NCBI GenBank assembly: GCA_963691835.1
Contig: OY829383.1
Span: 4,278,001 to 4,342,000 of the forward strand
Direction of reading: 5' to 3'
DNA: 64,000 bases
DNA from: G963691835 sp963691835
GTDB lineage: Bacteria; Pseudomonadota; Alphaproteobacteria; Thalassobaculales; Thalassobaculaceae
A model generated the notes under the pieces. The model saw only the letters and a program-made list of their open reading frames with translations. It ran no database searches and was not told the DNA's origin. Shown piece by piece: positions 1 through 8,035 of this stretch. The position numbers and the translations under genes were made by a program. Within the stretch, counting starts at the first letter, position 1. Each line of letters opens with the position of its first letter.

Positions 1-2
1 CC

Positions 3-293
3 GGCGCCATGGGTGCTGCCGTTCTGCTGATGGCGGAGGCGAAGGGTGATCTCGCTCACTATGCGCTTGTGCTCGGCGCCCTGATCGCAGTTCTCTTATC
101 CACGCTCATCTGTCTGCTCCTTGCGGGGCAAGTCCAGAAGTTGCTCGGCCGGATTGGCGTTCAGGTCATCGCCCGGGTGTTCGGTGTGGTGCTGGCAGGG
201 CTGGCCGTCCAGTTCATCCTGGACGGCGTGACTGAAAGCGGTGTTTTCAGCCTCGCGACGACCCATGGTGTTTGGAGCACCCTTCTCGGCTAG
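3..293 (+). CDS. MarC family integral membrane protein, C-terminal part
   Basis: The frame is open to the left edge of the window, so only about the last 96 residues are visible. They contain three hydrophobic helices (around residues 23-45, 55-75 and a short C-terminal one) and begin with a Gly/Ala-rich loop followed by a helix and MAEAKGD, which resembles the GPG loop and following segment in the second half of MarC/YchE (UPF0056) proteins. Family members are about 200 residues with six helices, so roughly half is missing. The biochemical role of MarC proteins is not settled. The family call rests on the helix pattern and this one motif, so it is moderate. The gene ends before a minus-strand gene (convergent). 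Confidence 0.6.
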   Translation, partial: GAMGAAVLLMAEAKGDLAHYALVLGALIAVLLSTLICLLLAGQVQKLLGRIGVQVIARVFGVVLAGLAVQFILDGVTESGVFSLATTHGVWSTLLG

Positions 294-340
294 ACGGGTT
301 GGCCCCACCAAATCCACTATCCCAGAGGCGCTTGCCAACC

Positions 341-676
341 TTAGCTCTCCGCCCTGAGGTCATCCATCGAGCCATCCAGAACCGGCCTTAGAAAGTATCG
401 GTCGTACCTGACAATACAGCCAGTCTTCTGCGCGTACTCGAATGCCATAAGACAGTCCGCGTCTTCCGCACTTTTGGTCCTGTACACTTCGTAATCGGCC
501 AGAGAGGGAAAAGAGAACGCCGCGAACGCCAAGTCGTTGGGCCCCTCTTTCGGAAGGAAGTAGCCGTGATGCTGGCCGCCAAACTTCGCCACCAGTTCGA
601 TCCACGCCTTCGCGTAGATCTCGAACTCGGCAGTCTTGTTTGCGTCGATCTGATACGTGATGTGGCAGGTTATCAT
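341..676 (-). CDS. NIPSNAP family protein
   Basis: This 111-residue protein has the ferredoxin-like alpha/beta dimeric fold expected of NIPSNAP-type proteins. The start MITCHITYQID, the segment FGGQHHGYFLP, and the C-terminal pattern CIVRYDRYFLRPV are typical of bacterial NIPSNAP members, which are about 100 to 110 residues. The biochemical role in bacteria is unclear; the fold is shared with small-molecule-binding monooxygenase-like proteins. It sits alone on the minus strand, upstream of a broken DJ-1/PfpI gene in the same orientation. The frame is complete, with no catalytic residues that I can name. Confidence 0.8.
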   Translation of the reverse strand: MITCHITYQIDANKTAEFEIYAKAWIELVAKFGGQHHGYFLPKEGPNDLAFAAFSFPSLADYEVYRTKSAEDADCLMAFEYAQKTGCIVRYDRYFLRPVLDGSMDDLRAES

Positions 677-881
677 GTGATCTCACCTCAAAATGGCTGT
701 GATGCGGGAAAAAAGGCGGCCCTGCGTCCGCGGAAGCAACCGACCGTATAATTCCGACAACCGCAAACACAGGCGATCCGGTCACGAATCCTTCAATGAT
801 TTCAGACACCAAAGAAACGTACTGTCCATTGGAGGTCGAGCGCCGCCGCATGATCGGGACGAACCCGCCGACCGCGGTCCG

Positions 882-1490
882 TCAAAGCAATCCAGCGCGC
901 GCCGCGAACGGATCCCAGTCGGCGTCATCGTGCCAGTCATACTCGGTCCCTTCCGCCATTTCGTCGGCAACCTCTCGACCGAACAAGCGGGATACCGCCG
1001 CCAGAGCCATATCCATCCCCGCAGACACGCCCGAAGAGGTGAAGAACTTACCATCCTCGACCCAACGGGCCTGCCGAACCCATTCCACGTTCGGCCCCAG
1101 GGGAACGGTTGCGATGAAATCTAATTTGTTGGTGGTCGCCTTCCGCCCGTCGAGGACGCCGGTCATCGCCAGCAAGATGCTGCCGGTGCAGACCGTCATG
1201 ACGAGATCCGCGCGTTCCGACGTTTCCACGATCCATGCCGTTGCGGCCTTACTCTAGGCGACATCCAGGGCGCTGTCTCCACCCGGAATCAAAAGAAGAT
1301 CGTAGTCTGTTCCATCCGCAATGGTTCTGTCGGGCACGATGCGCTGGCCGTGACGGGTCGGAAGAGGGTCAGCCGTCTCCGCGACCAGCGTGATCGAAAT
1401 CTTGTCGAACAGCCCGCCGAGCATCTCAATCGGACCAAACAGATCCAGGGTTTGGATCCCCGGGAAGACCAAGACAGCCAAACGCTTCAT
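882..1490 (-). pseudogene. DJ-1/PfpI family (GATase1-like) gene interrupted by one in-frame stop
   Basis: The N-terminal part starts at the ATG at 1490 (MKRLAVLVFPGIQTLDLFGP, preceded by an AAGGA site) and reads to LLLIPGGDSALDVA, where an amber codon occupies 1254-1256. The same frame continues without shift into the C-terminal part, which contains the nucleophile-elbow segment MTVCTGSILLA and the GKFFTSSGVSAGMDMAL region of isonitrile-hydratase or GlxA-like proteins. Both halves together give about 202 residues, close to the usual length of a single-domain DJ-1/PfpI protein. Only this codon separates an intact gene from a dead one, so either a recent nonsense mutation, suppression or a sequencing error is possible. 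The catalytic Cys is in the second half. Confidence 0.85.
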
Positions 1491-1644
1491 TTCATATCCT
1501 TTGAGAAGGCACCGAAGGCAAAGCAACCTCATGCGCGGCGCCCGTGTTCCAAGCGTTGGAACCCATCCCAGAGGCCAAAAAAACCAGCGCTTACCGGCTA
1601 TCGAAGAGCAAATCCGGACGGCTACCGTCCGTCGTACGGTCGGC

Positions 1645-1899
1645 CTAGCGGACGATGCTGCAGGCGAGCGGATTTTCAAGCTGCCGTTTCGAGTTTCTGA
1701 GCCGCAAGAGAAAGACCGCGACCTCTACCCGTTCAATCAACTGAGTATCAGAGTCTATCTTCAAAAACTCGGCAACCTCGTCGGTTCTCGTGATTGAGGG
1801 CGTGTTGCGGAGAACATTCACACGCCGCAGCTCGGATGCCAGAAATTCCGCATAAATCTCCGCGTTTGCGAGATCCAGGGACTTGGTTTTCATCGTCAT
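1645..1899 (-). CDS. small protein of unknown function, paralog A
   Basis: This 84-residue frame is predicted to be helical and charged. Residues 9 to 66 align without gaps to the 81-residue neighbour at 2023-2268, with 33 of 58 identical positions, including IYA.FL..ELRR.N.LR, AEFL..D and AVFLLR. No known family is recognised. The conservation between the two copies, with silent and conservative changes in between, argues that both are translated. An ATG at 1899 overlaps the stop of an upstream frame (ATGA). An exact 20-bp repeat lies 59 bp upstream of the start and is also found before the second copy. A divergent XRE regulator begins at 2546. Confidence 0.6.
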   Translation of the reverse strand: MTMKTKSLDLANAEIYAEFLASELRRVNVLRNTPSITRTDEVAEFLKIDSDTQLIERVEVAVFLLRLRNSKRQLENPLACSIVR

Positions 1900-1957
1900 C
1901 TGTGCCGTCTCAACCGATGTTGCCGACGATACAAGACTGGCGAGCCGGCCGGCACTC

Positions 1958-1977
1958 GTAAAACAACAAAATACAAC
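1958..1977 (-). repeat. 20-bp direct repeat, copy 1, upstream of small paralog A
   Basis: The plus strand reads gtaaaacaacaaaatacaac here and is identical over all 20 bases to 2363-2382, while flanking DNA differs. On the minus strand it is T-rich with a TTGT-N3-TTGT spacing. Each copy lies upstream of one of the paired small genes, so a promoter element or a regulator-binding site is likely. Confidence 0.7.
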
Positions 1978-2022
1978 GCCGTCAGACGCGTTTCCGAGAC
2001 GGCCGTTGATGGCGTCTTCGCT

Positions 2023-2268
2023 CTAAAGGAACCGCGAGAACGTCGCCCAACCAAGTGGCCCTCCACATTGGCGCAAGAGAAACACAGCCGCCTCCGCCCG
2101 CTCCACAAGTTGATCCGGCGTATCCTTCGCGAGGAACTCAGCGATCTCGCTGCTTTCTGAGATTGAGGACGACTCTCGCAACTCGTTCAGGCGCCGCAGT
2201 TCCGCCTCGAGAAAGGACGCATAGATGTCCGCGTGTTTCGGATCCATCTGCCTGATTTCTCTTTTCAT
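2023..2268 (-). CDS. small protein of unknown function, paralog B
   Basis: This 81-residue frame is the second member of the pair; residues 9 to 66 align with paralog A (1645-1899). Its shared block runs from DPKHADIYA to AVFLLRQ, and the last 14 residues are unrelated to the other copy. The composition (many Glu, Arg, Leu) suggests two or three amphipathic helices, perhaps a dimeric helical bundle. The ATG at 2268 overlaps the stop of an upstream frame by ATGA, as in copy A. The identical 20-bp repeat lies 94 bp upstream. I cannot assign a function. The pairing with an XRE-type regulator makes a regulated accessory module plausible, but this is inference. Confidence 0.6.
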   Translation of the reverse strand: MKREIRQMDPKHADIYASFLEAELRRLNELRESSSISESSEIAEFLAKDTPDQLVERAEAAVFLLRQCGGPLGWATFSRFL

Positions 2269-2362
2269 TTTGGACTGCTGTGACCGGCCAATTCACGCCT
2301 CAAGGCGATCAACTCAGGTGAGGTATTTTGTAGTATCGACATTGGTGGAGGCGTGTGGCCCT

Positions 2363-2382
2363 GTAAAACAACAAAATACAAC
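2363..2382 (-). repeat. 20-bp direct repeat, copy 2, upstream of small paralog B
   Basis: Exact match to 1958-1977. In this copy the next base extends a weak dyad (TGTA at one end, TACA at the other on the minus strand). It lies between the small gene start at 2268 and the divergent XRE gene start at 2546, as expected for an operator used by that regulator. Confidence 0.65.
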
Positions 2383-2545
2383 ATCTCCTGTTCACCGGAG
2401 GTCTTCTTACTGAACAGAGATGATGCATCGGCCCATCCGACGGTCTCTGCCAGGCTTTCCAAGTGTTCGGGCAAGCTTACGGATTGAAACAGCGTCATCT
2501 CACCAAGATTTAAGGAGTCAGCCGCTTCAGCATGGCCCCATAGAA

Positions 2546-3145
2546 ATGAAACGACTTGGTGCAAAGGAGATCAAAGCGGTCAGGCGCAAACTCGGCGTTT
2601 CCCAACTGCAGATGGCAGCAGAACTTGGTGTAACCCAGTCTGCGGTAAGCGCCTGGGAGAGCGGCCGTCGCAGTCCGACTGTCGCCATGACCTCCCGGAT
2701 CTCGGCACTCGCCAGCATGGACCCCGCGGTCGTCGCTGAGCGGCAGCTTGTAACCCTGATAGAGAACTCCTACAGCCAAGCACTGTTTCTGGCGAACGGC
2801 CGCGCCCTCGCCCATGGCACCTGCTCCAATCTGAAAGAACTCTGCCGGCCAGGCGGTTCAGGAAACGATCAGCTCCTTGCCAACCTCGCCATCATCCGTG
2901 CAGGCGGCTTGTTCGATCTCCGCGTGTCCCAGGCAAAAATGATGGTTGAGTTGGCGCCGGGGCAGAGTCTAGGCGCTCTGTGTTCGCTGCAACTGCTGGC
3001 AACCCACGGCGCTGTCTGTCACGCCGCCTTCGAGCCGGTGCCCTACGACTTCTACCTTGCCTACAAGCGCCGGAAGAACGGTGACACCGCCTGCGTGGCC
3101 TGCGCCATGAGCGATTGCACGCCCTTTGCGGTCTCGCCGGACTAG
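2546..3145 (+). CDS. XRE-family transcriptional regulator with unknown C-terminal domain
   Basis: The ATG at 2546 gives a 199-residue protein. Residues 4 to 60 form a Cro/CI-type helix-turn-helix (IKAVRRKLGVSQLQMAAELG, then VTQSAVSAWESGRRSP), which binds DNA. The remaining 140 residues match no family I recognise; the end is cysteine-rich (CVACAMSDC), so metal or redox sensing is possible but unproven. A longer frame opens upstream at 2420, but the 42 extra residues look non-coding and the homology begins at 2546; no strong ribosome-binding site is visible for either. It is divergent from the two small paralogs and is the natural candidate to control them through the 20-bp repeats. Confidence 0.75.
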   Translation: MKRLGAKEIKAVRRKLGVSQLQMAAELGVTQSAVSAWESGRRSPTVAMTSRISALASMDPAVVAERQLVTLIENSYSQALFLANGRALAHGTCSNLKELCRPGGSGNDQLLANLAIIRAGGLFDLRVSQAKMMVELAPGQSLGALCSLQLLATHGAVCHAAFEPVPYDFYLAYKRRKNGDTACVACAMSDCTPFAVSPD

Positions 3146-3553
3146 TCGCAAGGTTGCACTAAGTTGGGAAGTGTTGGTGGCATTCGAACAAGCGGACTTG
3201 CTCTGGCTCCCTCAGGGTCTTTGACGTGACCGTCCAAAGGTAGCCTGCTGAGGTCGTCACAGACTAACGCCGCACGGAAGCCCAACAAAACCACGCATTA
3301 GCGTGGCGAGCCCAGGCTACTCCAGCAGACCCGTCGGCCGATCCATCGCTGTTGAGATCACAATCCGCCATCGGGTGCGGCGATTACCTTCAAAATCCGA
3401 ATACTGATTACTTATTCAGCCATCTTATTTGTAAATCGATGGCAATCTACCTTTCACGAACAGTCGATCACCAACCGGCCGCAAAACCATCCGCTGGAAC
3501 ACAGTCACATCACGGCCGTTGAAGCCACACGGCCGGAAGCGAGGAACGACGTC
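3146..3553 (+). other. intergenic stretch, no gene seen
   Basis: I see no credible reading frame, RNA gene or long repeat in these 408 bases. It should hold the promoter of the crotonase gene that starts at 3554. The region becomes more AT-rich just before 3430 (tactgattacttattcagcc). Confidence 0.5.
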
Positions 3554-4402
3554 ATGAAGTACGAAGGTTTCAGGACATTCAAAACCGAAAAAAGCGAAGG
3601 AATCCTGACGGTTACCTTTGACTTCGGATCCGTCAATGTTCAGGGCCAGGAGATGTTGGCCGATCTGAACAGTCTGGCCATGCGTCTGGAACGGGACCGG
3701 CAGACCAAGGTGGTGGTCTTCCAGTCCGCAAACCCGGAGATCTGGGTCTGCCACTATGACACGGAGCTCCTGAAGGACATGTCAACGGAAGCGGTCTCGC
3801 GGGAGGACGCCACGTTGCTGGATCTCCAGTCCGTGTGTGAGCGTCTCAGCAAAGTCCCCCAGGCAACGATCGCGAAGTTGGAAGGCTTTGCGCGTGGCGG
3901 CGGGCATGAGCTTGCGCTTGCCTTGGACATGCGTTTTGCAGCCCGTGGGAAGTTCAAGTTCATGCAGATGGAAGTCGGCATGGGGATCCTGCCTTGCGGC
4001 GGCGGCGCGTCCCGAATGGCGCGGCAAACCGGGCTTGGCCGGGCGCTGGAAATCATCCTGAGCGCGCGAGACTTTGACGCCGACGAAGCGGAAGCCCTCG
4101 GCACGATCAACAAGGCACTCGATCCGGCGGAAATCGGTCCCTATGTCGACGCGTTGGCCAAGCGGATCGCTCAATTCCCGGCAGAGTCGATCAATGCCTG
4201 CAAGCAGGCGGTGTATGAGTCGATCGACAAACCCATTGATGAAGCGCTGAAAGCGGAAGCCTATTGGCTCTATCAGGCGACGAGTAAGACGCCGGCAATC
4301 AAGCGTTTCACGATTGCCGATGAGCAAGGTCTGGAGCACGACATCGAGAACCAGCGCAATTGGAATGACCTCGTCATGAAGGTTCAGGAAATCAACCACT
4401 GA
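3554..4402 (+). CDS. enoyl-CoA hydratase/isomerase family protein
   Basis: A 282-residue crotonase-fold protein, close to the usual 260-290. The oxyanion-hole and CoA-binding region is GFARGGGHELALALDMRFAA (about residues 113-132), followed by the helix start MQMEVGMGILPCGGGASRMA, in which the Glu lies where hydratases carry an acidic catalytic residue. Members hydrate, isomerise or otherwise process acyl-CoA thioesters in the cytoplasm; the exact substrate cannot be read from the sequence. The start has a GAGGA site eight bases upstream. It is followed 83 bp later by a flavin-dependent oxidoreductase gene and then an SDR in the same direction, so an operon of small redox and acyl enzymes is likely. 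Confidence 0.8.
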   Translation: MKYEGFRTFKTEKSEGILTVTFDFGSVNVQGQEMLADLNSLAMRLERDRQTKVVVFQSANPEIWVCHYDTELLKDMSTEAVSREDATLLDLQSVCERLSKVPQATIAKLEGFARGGGHELALALDMRFAARGKFKFMQMEVGMGILPCGGGASRMARQTGLGRALEIILSARDFDADEAEALGTINKALDPAEIGPYVDALAKRIAQFPAESINACKQAVYESIDKPIDEALKAEAYWLYQATSKTPAIKRFTIADEQGLEHDIENQRNWNDLVMKVQEINH

Positions 4403-4485
4403 CCTTTGTCTGGGAACAGGTCGAACCGGTCACCGCGGGCGCTTTGGTCTGCCCCGGCAACCGGATGACAGGAGGAGCCTTTCAA

Positions 4486-5464
4486 ATGGAAGCTCAGGCC
4501 TTAAACGCAGACGCACCGCAAGAGTTCCAGCGCATCAACCGTGGATACAACACGACCTTCCGGCTCAATCGGTTGAGTTTGGGATTGGTGGTTCCGATCG
4601 AGGCCCATGGTAGCAACCCCGTGCCGGAGATGGATCGCCATCTGGAGCGCATTCTATTAGCGGAAGAACTGGGATTCGCGGCGGTTTGGCTTCGGGATGT
4701 TCCGTTCAACGTCCCGTCTTTTGGGGATGCCGGGCAAACGTATGACCCCTTCGCCTACCTGGGGTACCTGGCCGGGCGGACTGACCATATTGCCCTCGGC
4801 GTCGCCAGCGCGATCCTTCCCCTTCGGCATCCGGCGCATGTTGCCAAGGCCGCATCCACTGTTGATGTGCTTTCGGATGGCAGACTTATTCTGGGCATCG
4901 CATCCGGTGACAGGCCCGACGAGTATCCCGCCCTCAATCAGGATTTTTGCGAACCGTGGGGAGCGTTTCCGGGCAAGCGTCGACTACATCCAACGGGTCT
5001 GGGGCGATTATCCAGAGTTCGAGAGTTCGTATGGATCCCCCGGGTTTGGCATGGACATGCTGCCGAAACCGGTCACCGGACGGGTGCCGCTTCTGATCAC
5101 GGGCAGCAGTCAGCAGGCCCCCGACTGGATTGCCCGGAACGGCGACGGATGGATGACATATCCCCGGAGTGTGGAGGCCCAGGCGCGTGTGATCGGCGAG
5201 TGGAGATCGCGGGTCGACGTTGCTGGCGGTCCACCGAAACCAGCCATGCAGTCCCTTTATGTCGACCTGGTAGATGATCAACGGAGCGTGGAACCAATTC
5301 ATCTCGGTTTCCGCTCAGGGCCCGGCTTCCTGATCCAATACTTGTCCTCGTTGCGGGACATCGGGATTAACCATGTCGCGCTCAATCTCCGTTTCAACAC
5401 TTCTGACGTAGAGACCACCTTGCAGCGGTTGGCCCAAGAGGTCCTGCCGGCACTATCTGAATAA
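4486..5464 (+). pseudogene. LLM-class (luciferase-like) flavin-dependent oxidoreductase with a +1 frameshift
   Basis: The ATG at 4486 has a strong GGAGG site. The first frame encodes a TIM-barrel luciferase-like protein through LGFAAVWLRDVPF, GVASAILPLRHP and LGIASGDRPDEYPALNQDF. At the run of five T at 4944-4948 the frame breaks; reading four T would continue as DFANRGERFRASVDYIQRVWG in the other frame and then to the stop at 5464, with the expected segments VPLLITGSSQQ and GDGWMTYPRS. The joined product would be about 325 residues, normal for this FMN or F420-dependent family. A single extra T in a homopolymer can be a real mutation, a slippage site or a sequencing error, so the gene may be alive. 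Confidence 0.85.
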
Positions 5465-5476
5465 GGACGCAAGACG

Positions 5477-6289
5477 ATGACAAAGACAGTTCTGTTGACC
5501 GGGGCTACGGATGGGATCGGTCTGGAGGTCGCGAGACTGTTGGCGAGAGACGGTCATGACCTGCTTCTGCATGGCCGGAATCCAGCCAAGCTGAAAACCG
5601 TTTCAGCGGAACTTGCTGAAGCCTCGCCCGGAACAAGCGTAGCGACATACGTTGCGGATATGTCGAGCCTCTCTGAGGTGAGAGACATGGCCCAGGCCAT
5701 CACCGCAAACCACAGCCGCCTGGACGTTCTGATCAACAACGCTGGCGTCTTCCGAACCCAACCCCCGGTGACCCCGGAGGGGATGGACGTCCGGTTCTTG
5801 GTGAACACTCTATCGCCCTATGTCCTGACGACCGGTTTGTTGCCGTTGATGGGTCCCGGCAGCCGGGTGGTCAACATTTCCTCTGCCGCTCAGGCCCCGG
5901 TGAACGATGACGCGCTCCGCGGCCAGGTAACCGTACGTGACGAGTTCTCCGCCTATGCGCAAAGCAAGCTGGCCATCACCATGTGGACCTTCGCGTTGGC
6001 GGCGAAGCTTGGTGAGGACGGCCCCGCGTTTATAGCCGTCAATCCGGGCTCGTTGCTCGGAACAAAGATGGTGAAAGAAGGCTTCGGCACATCCGGAAAC
6101 GACATCGGCATCGGCTCGGACATCATCCTACGCGCCGCGCTATCCTCGGAGTTCGACCACGCCTCGGGGCGATACTATGACAACGATGCCCGCCAGTTTG
6201 GGCCCCCTCACCCAGACGCTCTAGACGCTAAGAAATGCAGCCATCTGATCGCGGTGGTCGAGGATGTCGTGGGAGGGGCGCGGCCTTAG
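5477..6289 (+). CDS. SDR family NAD(P)-dependent oxidoreductase (retinol-dehydrogenase-like)
   Basis: A 270-residue classical short-chain dehydrogenase. The dinucleotide-binding motif TGATDGIG is at residues 8-15, the structural NNAG at about 87, the catalytic Ser in NISSAAQ and the YAQSK catalytic pair near residue 156. The Arg in HGRN after strand 2 suggests NADP(H) preference. It starts 13 bp after the frameshifted flavin oxidoreductase with its own AAGGA site, so it is probably in the same operon. The likely reaction is oxidation or reduction of a hydroxy or keto group; the substrate is unknown. Confidence 0.85.
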   Translation: MTKTVLLTGATDGIGLEVARLLARDGHDLLLHGRNPAKLKTVSAELAEASPGTSVATYVADMSSLSEVRDMAQAITANHSRLDVLINNAGVFRTQPPVTPEGMDVRFLVNTLSPYVLTTGLLPLMGPGSRVVNISSAAQAPVNDDALRGQVTVRDEFSAYAQSKLAITMWTFALAAKLGEDGPAFIAVNPGSLLGTKMVKEGFGTSGNDIGIGSDIILRAALSSEFDHASGRYYDNDARQFGPPHPDALDAKKCSHLIAVVEDVVGGARP

Positions 6290-6412
6290 CGCAGAACGTC
6301 CGGTGACGGGTCCACCGTGTGAGCCCATCATCGTTGAGGACGTTTCTTATCGTGCCGTTCTATCGCCGAAATTATAGGCGCATGGCACGTCGTGACAGAC
6401 AAAGGCCGTGTC

Positions 6413-6835
6413 CTAGGACGAGGTTTCCCGGGCTTTGTGAGAAACGCCGAGTTGGGTGATCAGCAGACACGCGCCGATAAGGGAGATCCCCTTCAGGAAG
6501 TGCGCTTGCTGGTTCAAACGCATGATCTCCCCTTCCATGTAAAGCATCCCATATCCGTGAACCACGACCGTTACCGGGACCAGGAAGAGGACGAGCATCC
6601 AAGCGCCAAGGCGCGGCCGCCAGTTGAAGAGGATCATGGCTGCACCGGCGAGTTCGACGACGCCCGAGACCAGAATCAGGAATTCCCGATACGGGATCGC
6701 TTCATGCATCAATCCCAGATAGTAAGGGATGTGCGTAAAGTGCGTTATGCCCGATATAAAGAAAAGTGATGTAAATAGAAGCCGGGAGAGCAACATCAGC
6801 TTTCGATCATTAGGAAGGGCCTCTTCTGAGATCAT
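6413..6835 (-). CDS. DoxX family membrane protein
   Basis: A 140-residue protein with four hydrophobic helices: LLFTSLFFISGITHF near residues 20-36, then around 50-68 (ILVSGVVELAGAAMILF), 75-95, and 105-130. This length and spacing are typical of DoxX/DoxD-like inner membrane proteins, whose roles range from quinone-linked redox to unknown. It is transcribed divergently from the DUF1499 and Rrf2 genes, with a long inverted repeat in between, so shared regulation is possible. The first residues MISEEALPNDRK precede the first helix. Confidence 0.8.
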   Translation of the reverse strand: MISEEALPNDRKLMLLSRLLFTSLFFISGITHFTHIPYYLGLMHEAIPYREFLILVSGVVELAGAAMILFNWRPRLGAWMLVLFLVPVTVVVHGYGMLYMEGEIMRLNQQAHFLKGISLIGACLLITQLGVSHKARETSS

Positions 6836-7020
6836 AATGATTCCCCTTTTTCATTCACCGATGATTTCTTTCTTTGTTTCTTCTCGTCCCTTCCGACCAT
6901 CTTTATGTGTCGGAATACACATTGCAGAAGTCACCCTTGTTCACGGCAGATCGCTTCAATCGGTCTTGTAGGCATTCGCAGATTCTTCAAGCGCCTGTGC
7001 CGTGCGCACATTTTGTTTAC

Positions 7021-7063
7021 TCCATCCTTATTATGGATAAAATATATCCGCAATAAGGATGGA
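7021..7063 (+). promoter_or_regulatory. large inverted repeat, candidate operator for the Rrf2 regulator
   Basis: TCCATCCTTATT (7021-7032) is perfectly inverted at 7052-7063, with a smaller nested dyad GGATA/TATCC inside (7035-7039 and 7045-7049). The whole element is nearly palindromic. It ends 16 bases before the ATG of the DUF1499 gene and lies between divergent units. An Rrf2-family regulator is encoded in the downstream operon, so it is the obvious candidate to bind here. Other readings are a hairpin in the 5' untranslated region. Confidence 0.6.
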
Positions 7064-7079
7064 TTGGAAGGTTCAATCA

Positions 7080-7514
7080 ATGAAGAAGGTTTTGATCGGC
7101 ATCATGCTGTTGGTGATCGTCGGATACGGTGGACTCATATACCTCGGCCATGCCTCCCGCAGCGGCACTGCTCCAGGGCTTGCCGACGGACGTTTGGCTG
7201 ACTGTCCGTCAGCGCCGAATTGCGTATCCAGTGAGGTGGATACTCCCGAGGACAAGCGGGTGCCTCCCTTACCCGCAAGCGTTTGGTCCGGTCTGCCCGG
7301 CGTAATTGCCGCCCTGGGTGGAACTGTGACGGAGACGACGCCCGACTACCTCGCAGCGGAGTTCACATCGGAGACCTTCGGCTTCGTTGACGATGTTGAG
7401 TTCCGTCTTGCAGATGGCACAGTCCACATCCGGTCAGGCTCCCGTGTTGGGTACTCCGATCGGGGCGTCAACGCCGCGCGTGTGGCCGACATCAGAGCGA
7501 AGCTTGGCAGTTAA
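7080..7514 (+). CDS. DUF1499 domain lipid- or membrane-associated protein
   Basis: The ATG at 7080 follows GGAAGG with good spacing; an in-frame start at 7059 is less likely. The 144-residue product has an N-terminal hydrophobic helix (residues 4-22) that anchors or exports it, followed by the DUF1499 signature CPSAPNCVSS (about residues 40-49) and VEFRLADGTVHIRSGSRVGYSD. DUF1499 proteins are small, membrane-associated or periplasmic, of unknown function. It is 21 bp upstream of the Rrf2 regulator and probably cotranscribed with it. Confidence 0.8.
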   Translation: MKKVLIGIMLLVIVGYGGLIYLGHASRSGTAPGLADGRLADCPSAPNCVSSEVDTPEDKRVPPLPASVWSGLPGVIAALGGTVTETTPDYLAAEFTSETFGFVDDVEFRLADGTVHIRSGSRVGYSDRGVNAARVADIRAKLGS

Positions 7515-7535
7515 TGGTCTTGGGAAGCACGAGAG

Positions 7536-8033
7536 ATGGTGATTGGAAAGGGAGTCGAATGGGCGGCGCACGCCTGCGCAATTCTTGCGCTTTTGCCGCC
7601 TGAGTCCTTGCTCCCGAGGGAGGCTTTGGCAGAGTTTCTCGGTGTGCCCCCGCCCTATCTGGCCAAGCAACTTCAGGCGCTGAGCCGGGCCGGCATCGTG
7701 GCGGCCCAAACCGGCGTCGCCGGGGGCTACCGCCTTGCAAGGCAGGCGGAGCAGATCACCTTGTGGGACATCACCGCCGCGGTGGAAGGGACCACCCCGA
7801 GTTTTCGCTGTACAGAGGTCCGCCGCAACGGTCCCTGCGGTGCGTCACCAGCCGAGTGCCCGCGGGCATGTGATATCGCAGCAGCGTTCCACCGGGCGGA
7901 GGCCGGATACCGGAAAGCTCTTGCCACGGTGTCCCTTAGCGACGTGGTCGCGGGCGCGGCCCGCACGGCCACGACCGACCGAAAGCAGCGCATCAAAGCG
8001 TGGCTCGAACAGAACGCCGCTCGCCGTGGTTAG
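7536..8033 (+). CDS. Rrf2 family transcriptional regulator
   Basis: A 165-residue protein with a winged helix-turn-helix in residues 1-85: the recognition part is VPPPYLAKQLQALSRAGIV, followed by the wing GVAGGYRLAR, both typical of Rrf2/IscR/NsrR proteins. The C-terminal half has the Cys cluster FRCTEV, GPCGASPAECPRACDI, which could ligate an Fe-S cluster as in NsrR or IscR, or act as a thiol sensor. The spacing includes four Cys, more than the three of the canonical cluster set. It likely represses its own operon through the 7021-7063 repeat. The gene is convergent with the LysR gene at 8078-9004. Confidence 0.85.
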   Translation: MVIGKGVEWAAHACAILALLPPESLLPREALAEFLGVPPPYLAKQLQALSRAGIVAAQTGVAGGYRLARQAEQITLWDITAAVEGTTPSFRCTEVRRNGPCGASPAECPRACDIAAAFHRAEAGYRKALATVSLSDVVAGAARTATTDRKQRIKAWLEQNAARRG

Positions 8034-8035
8034 GC

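Noticed and set aside
2265..2564. Frame ending in ATGA overlap with the small paralog at 2268.
   Set aside because: It runs across the 20-bp repeat, which is probably a control element, and across the start of the divergent XRE gene. The similar frame in front of paralog A has a different sequence and length, so coding is not supported.
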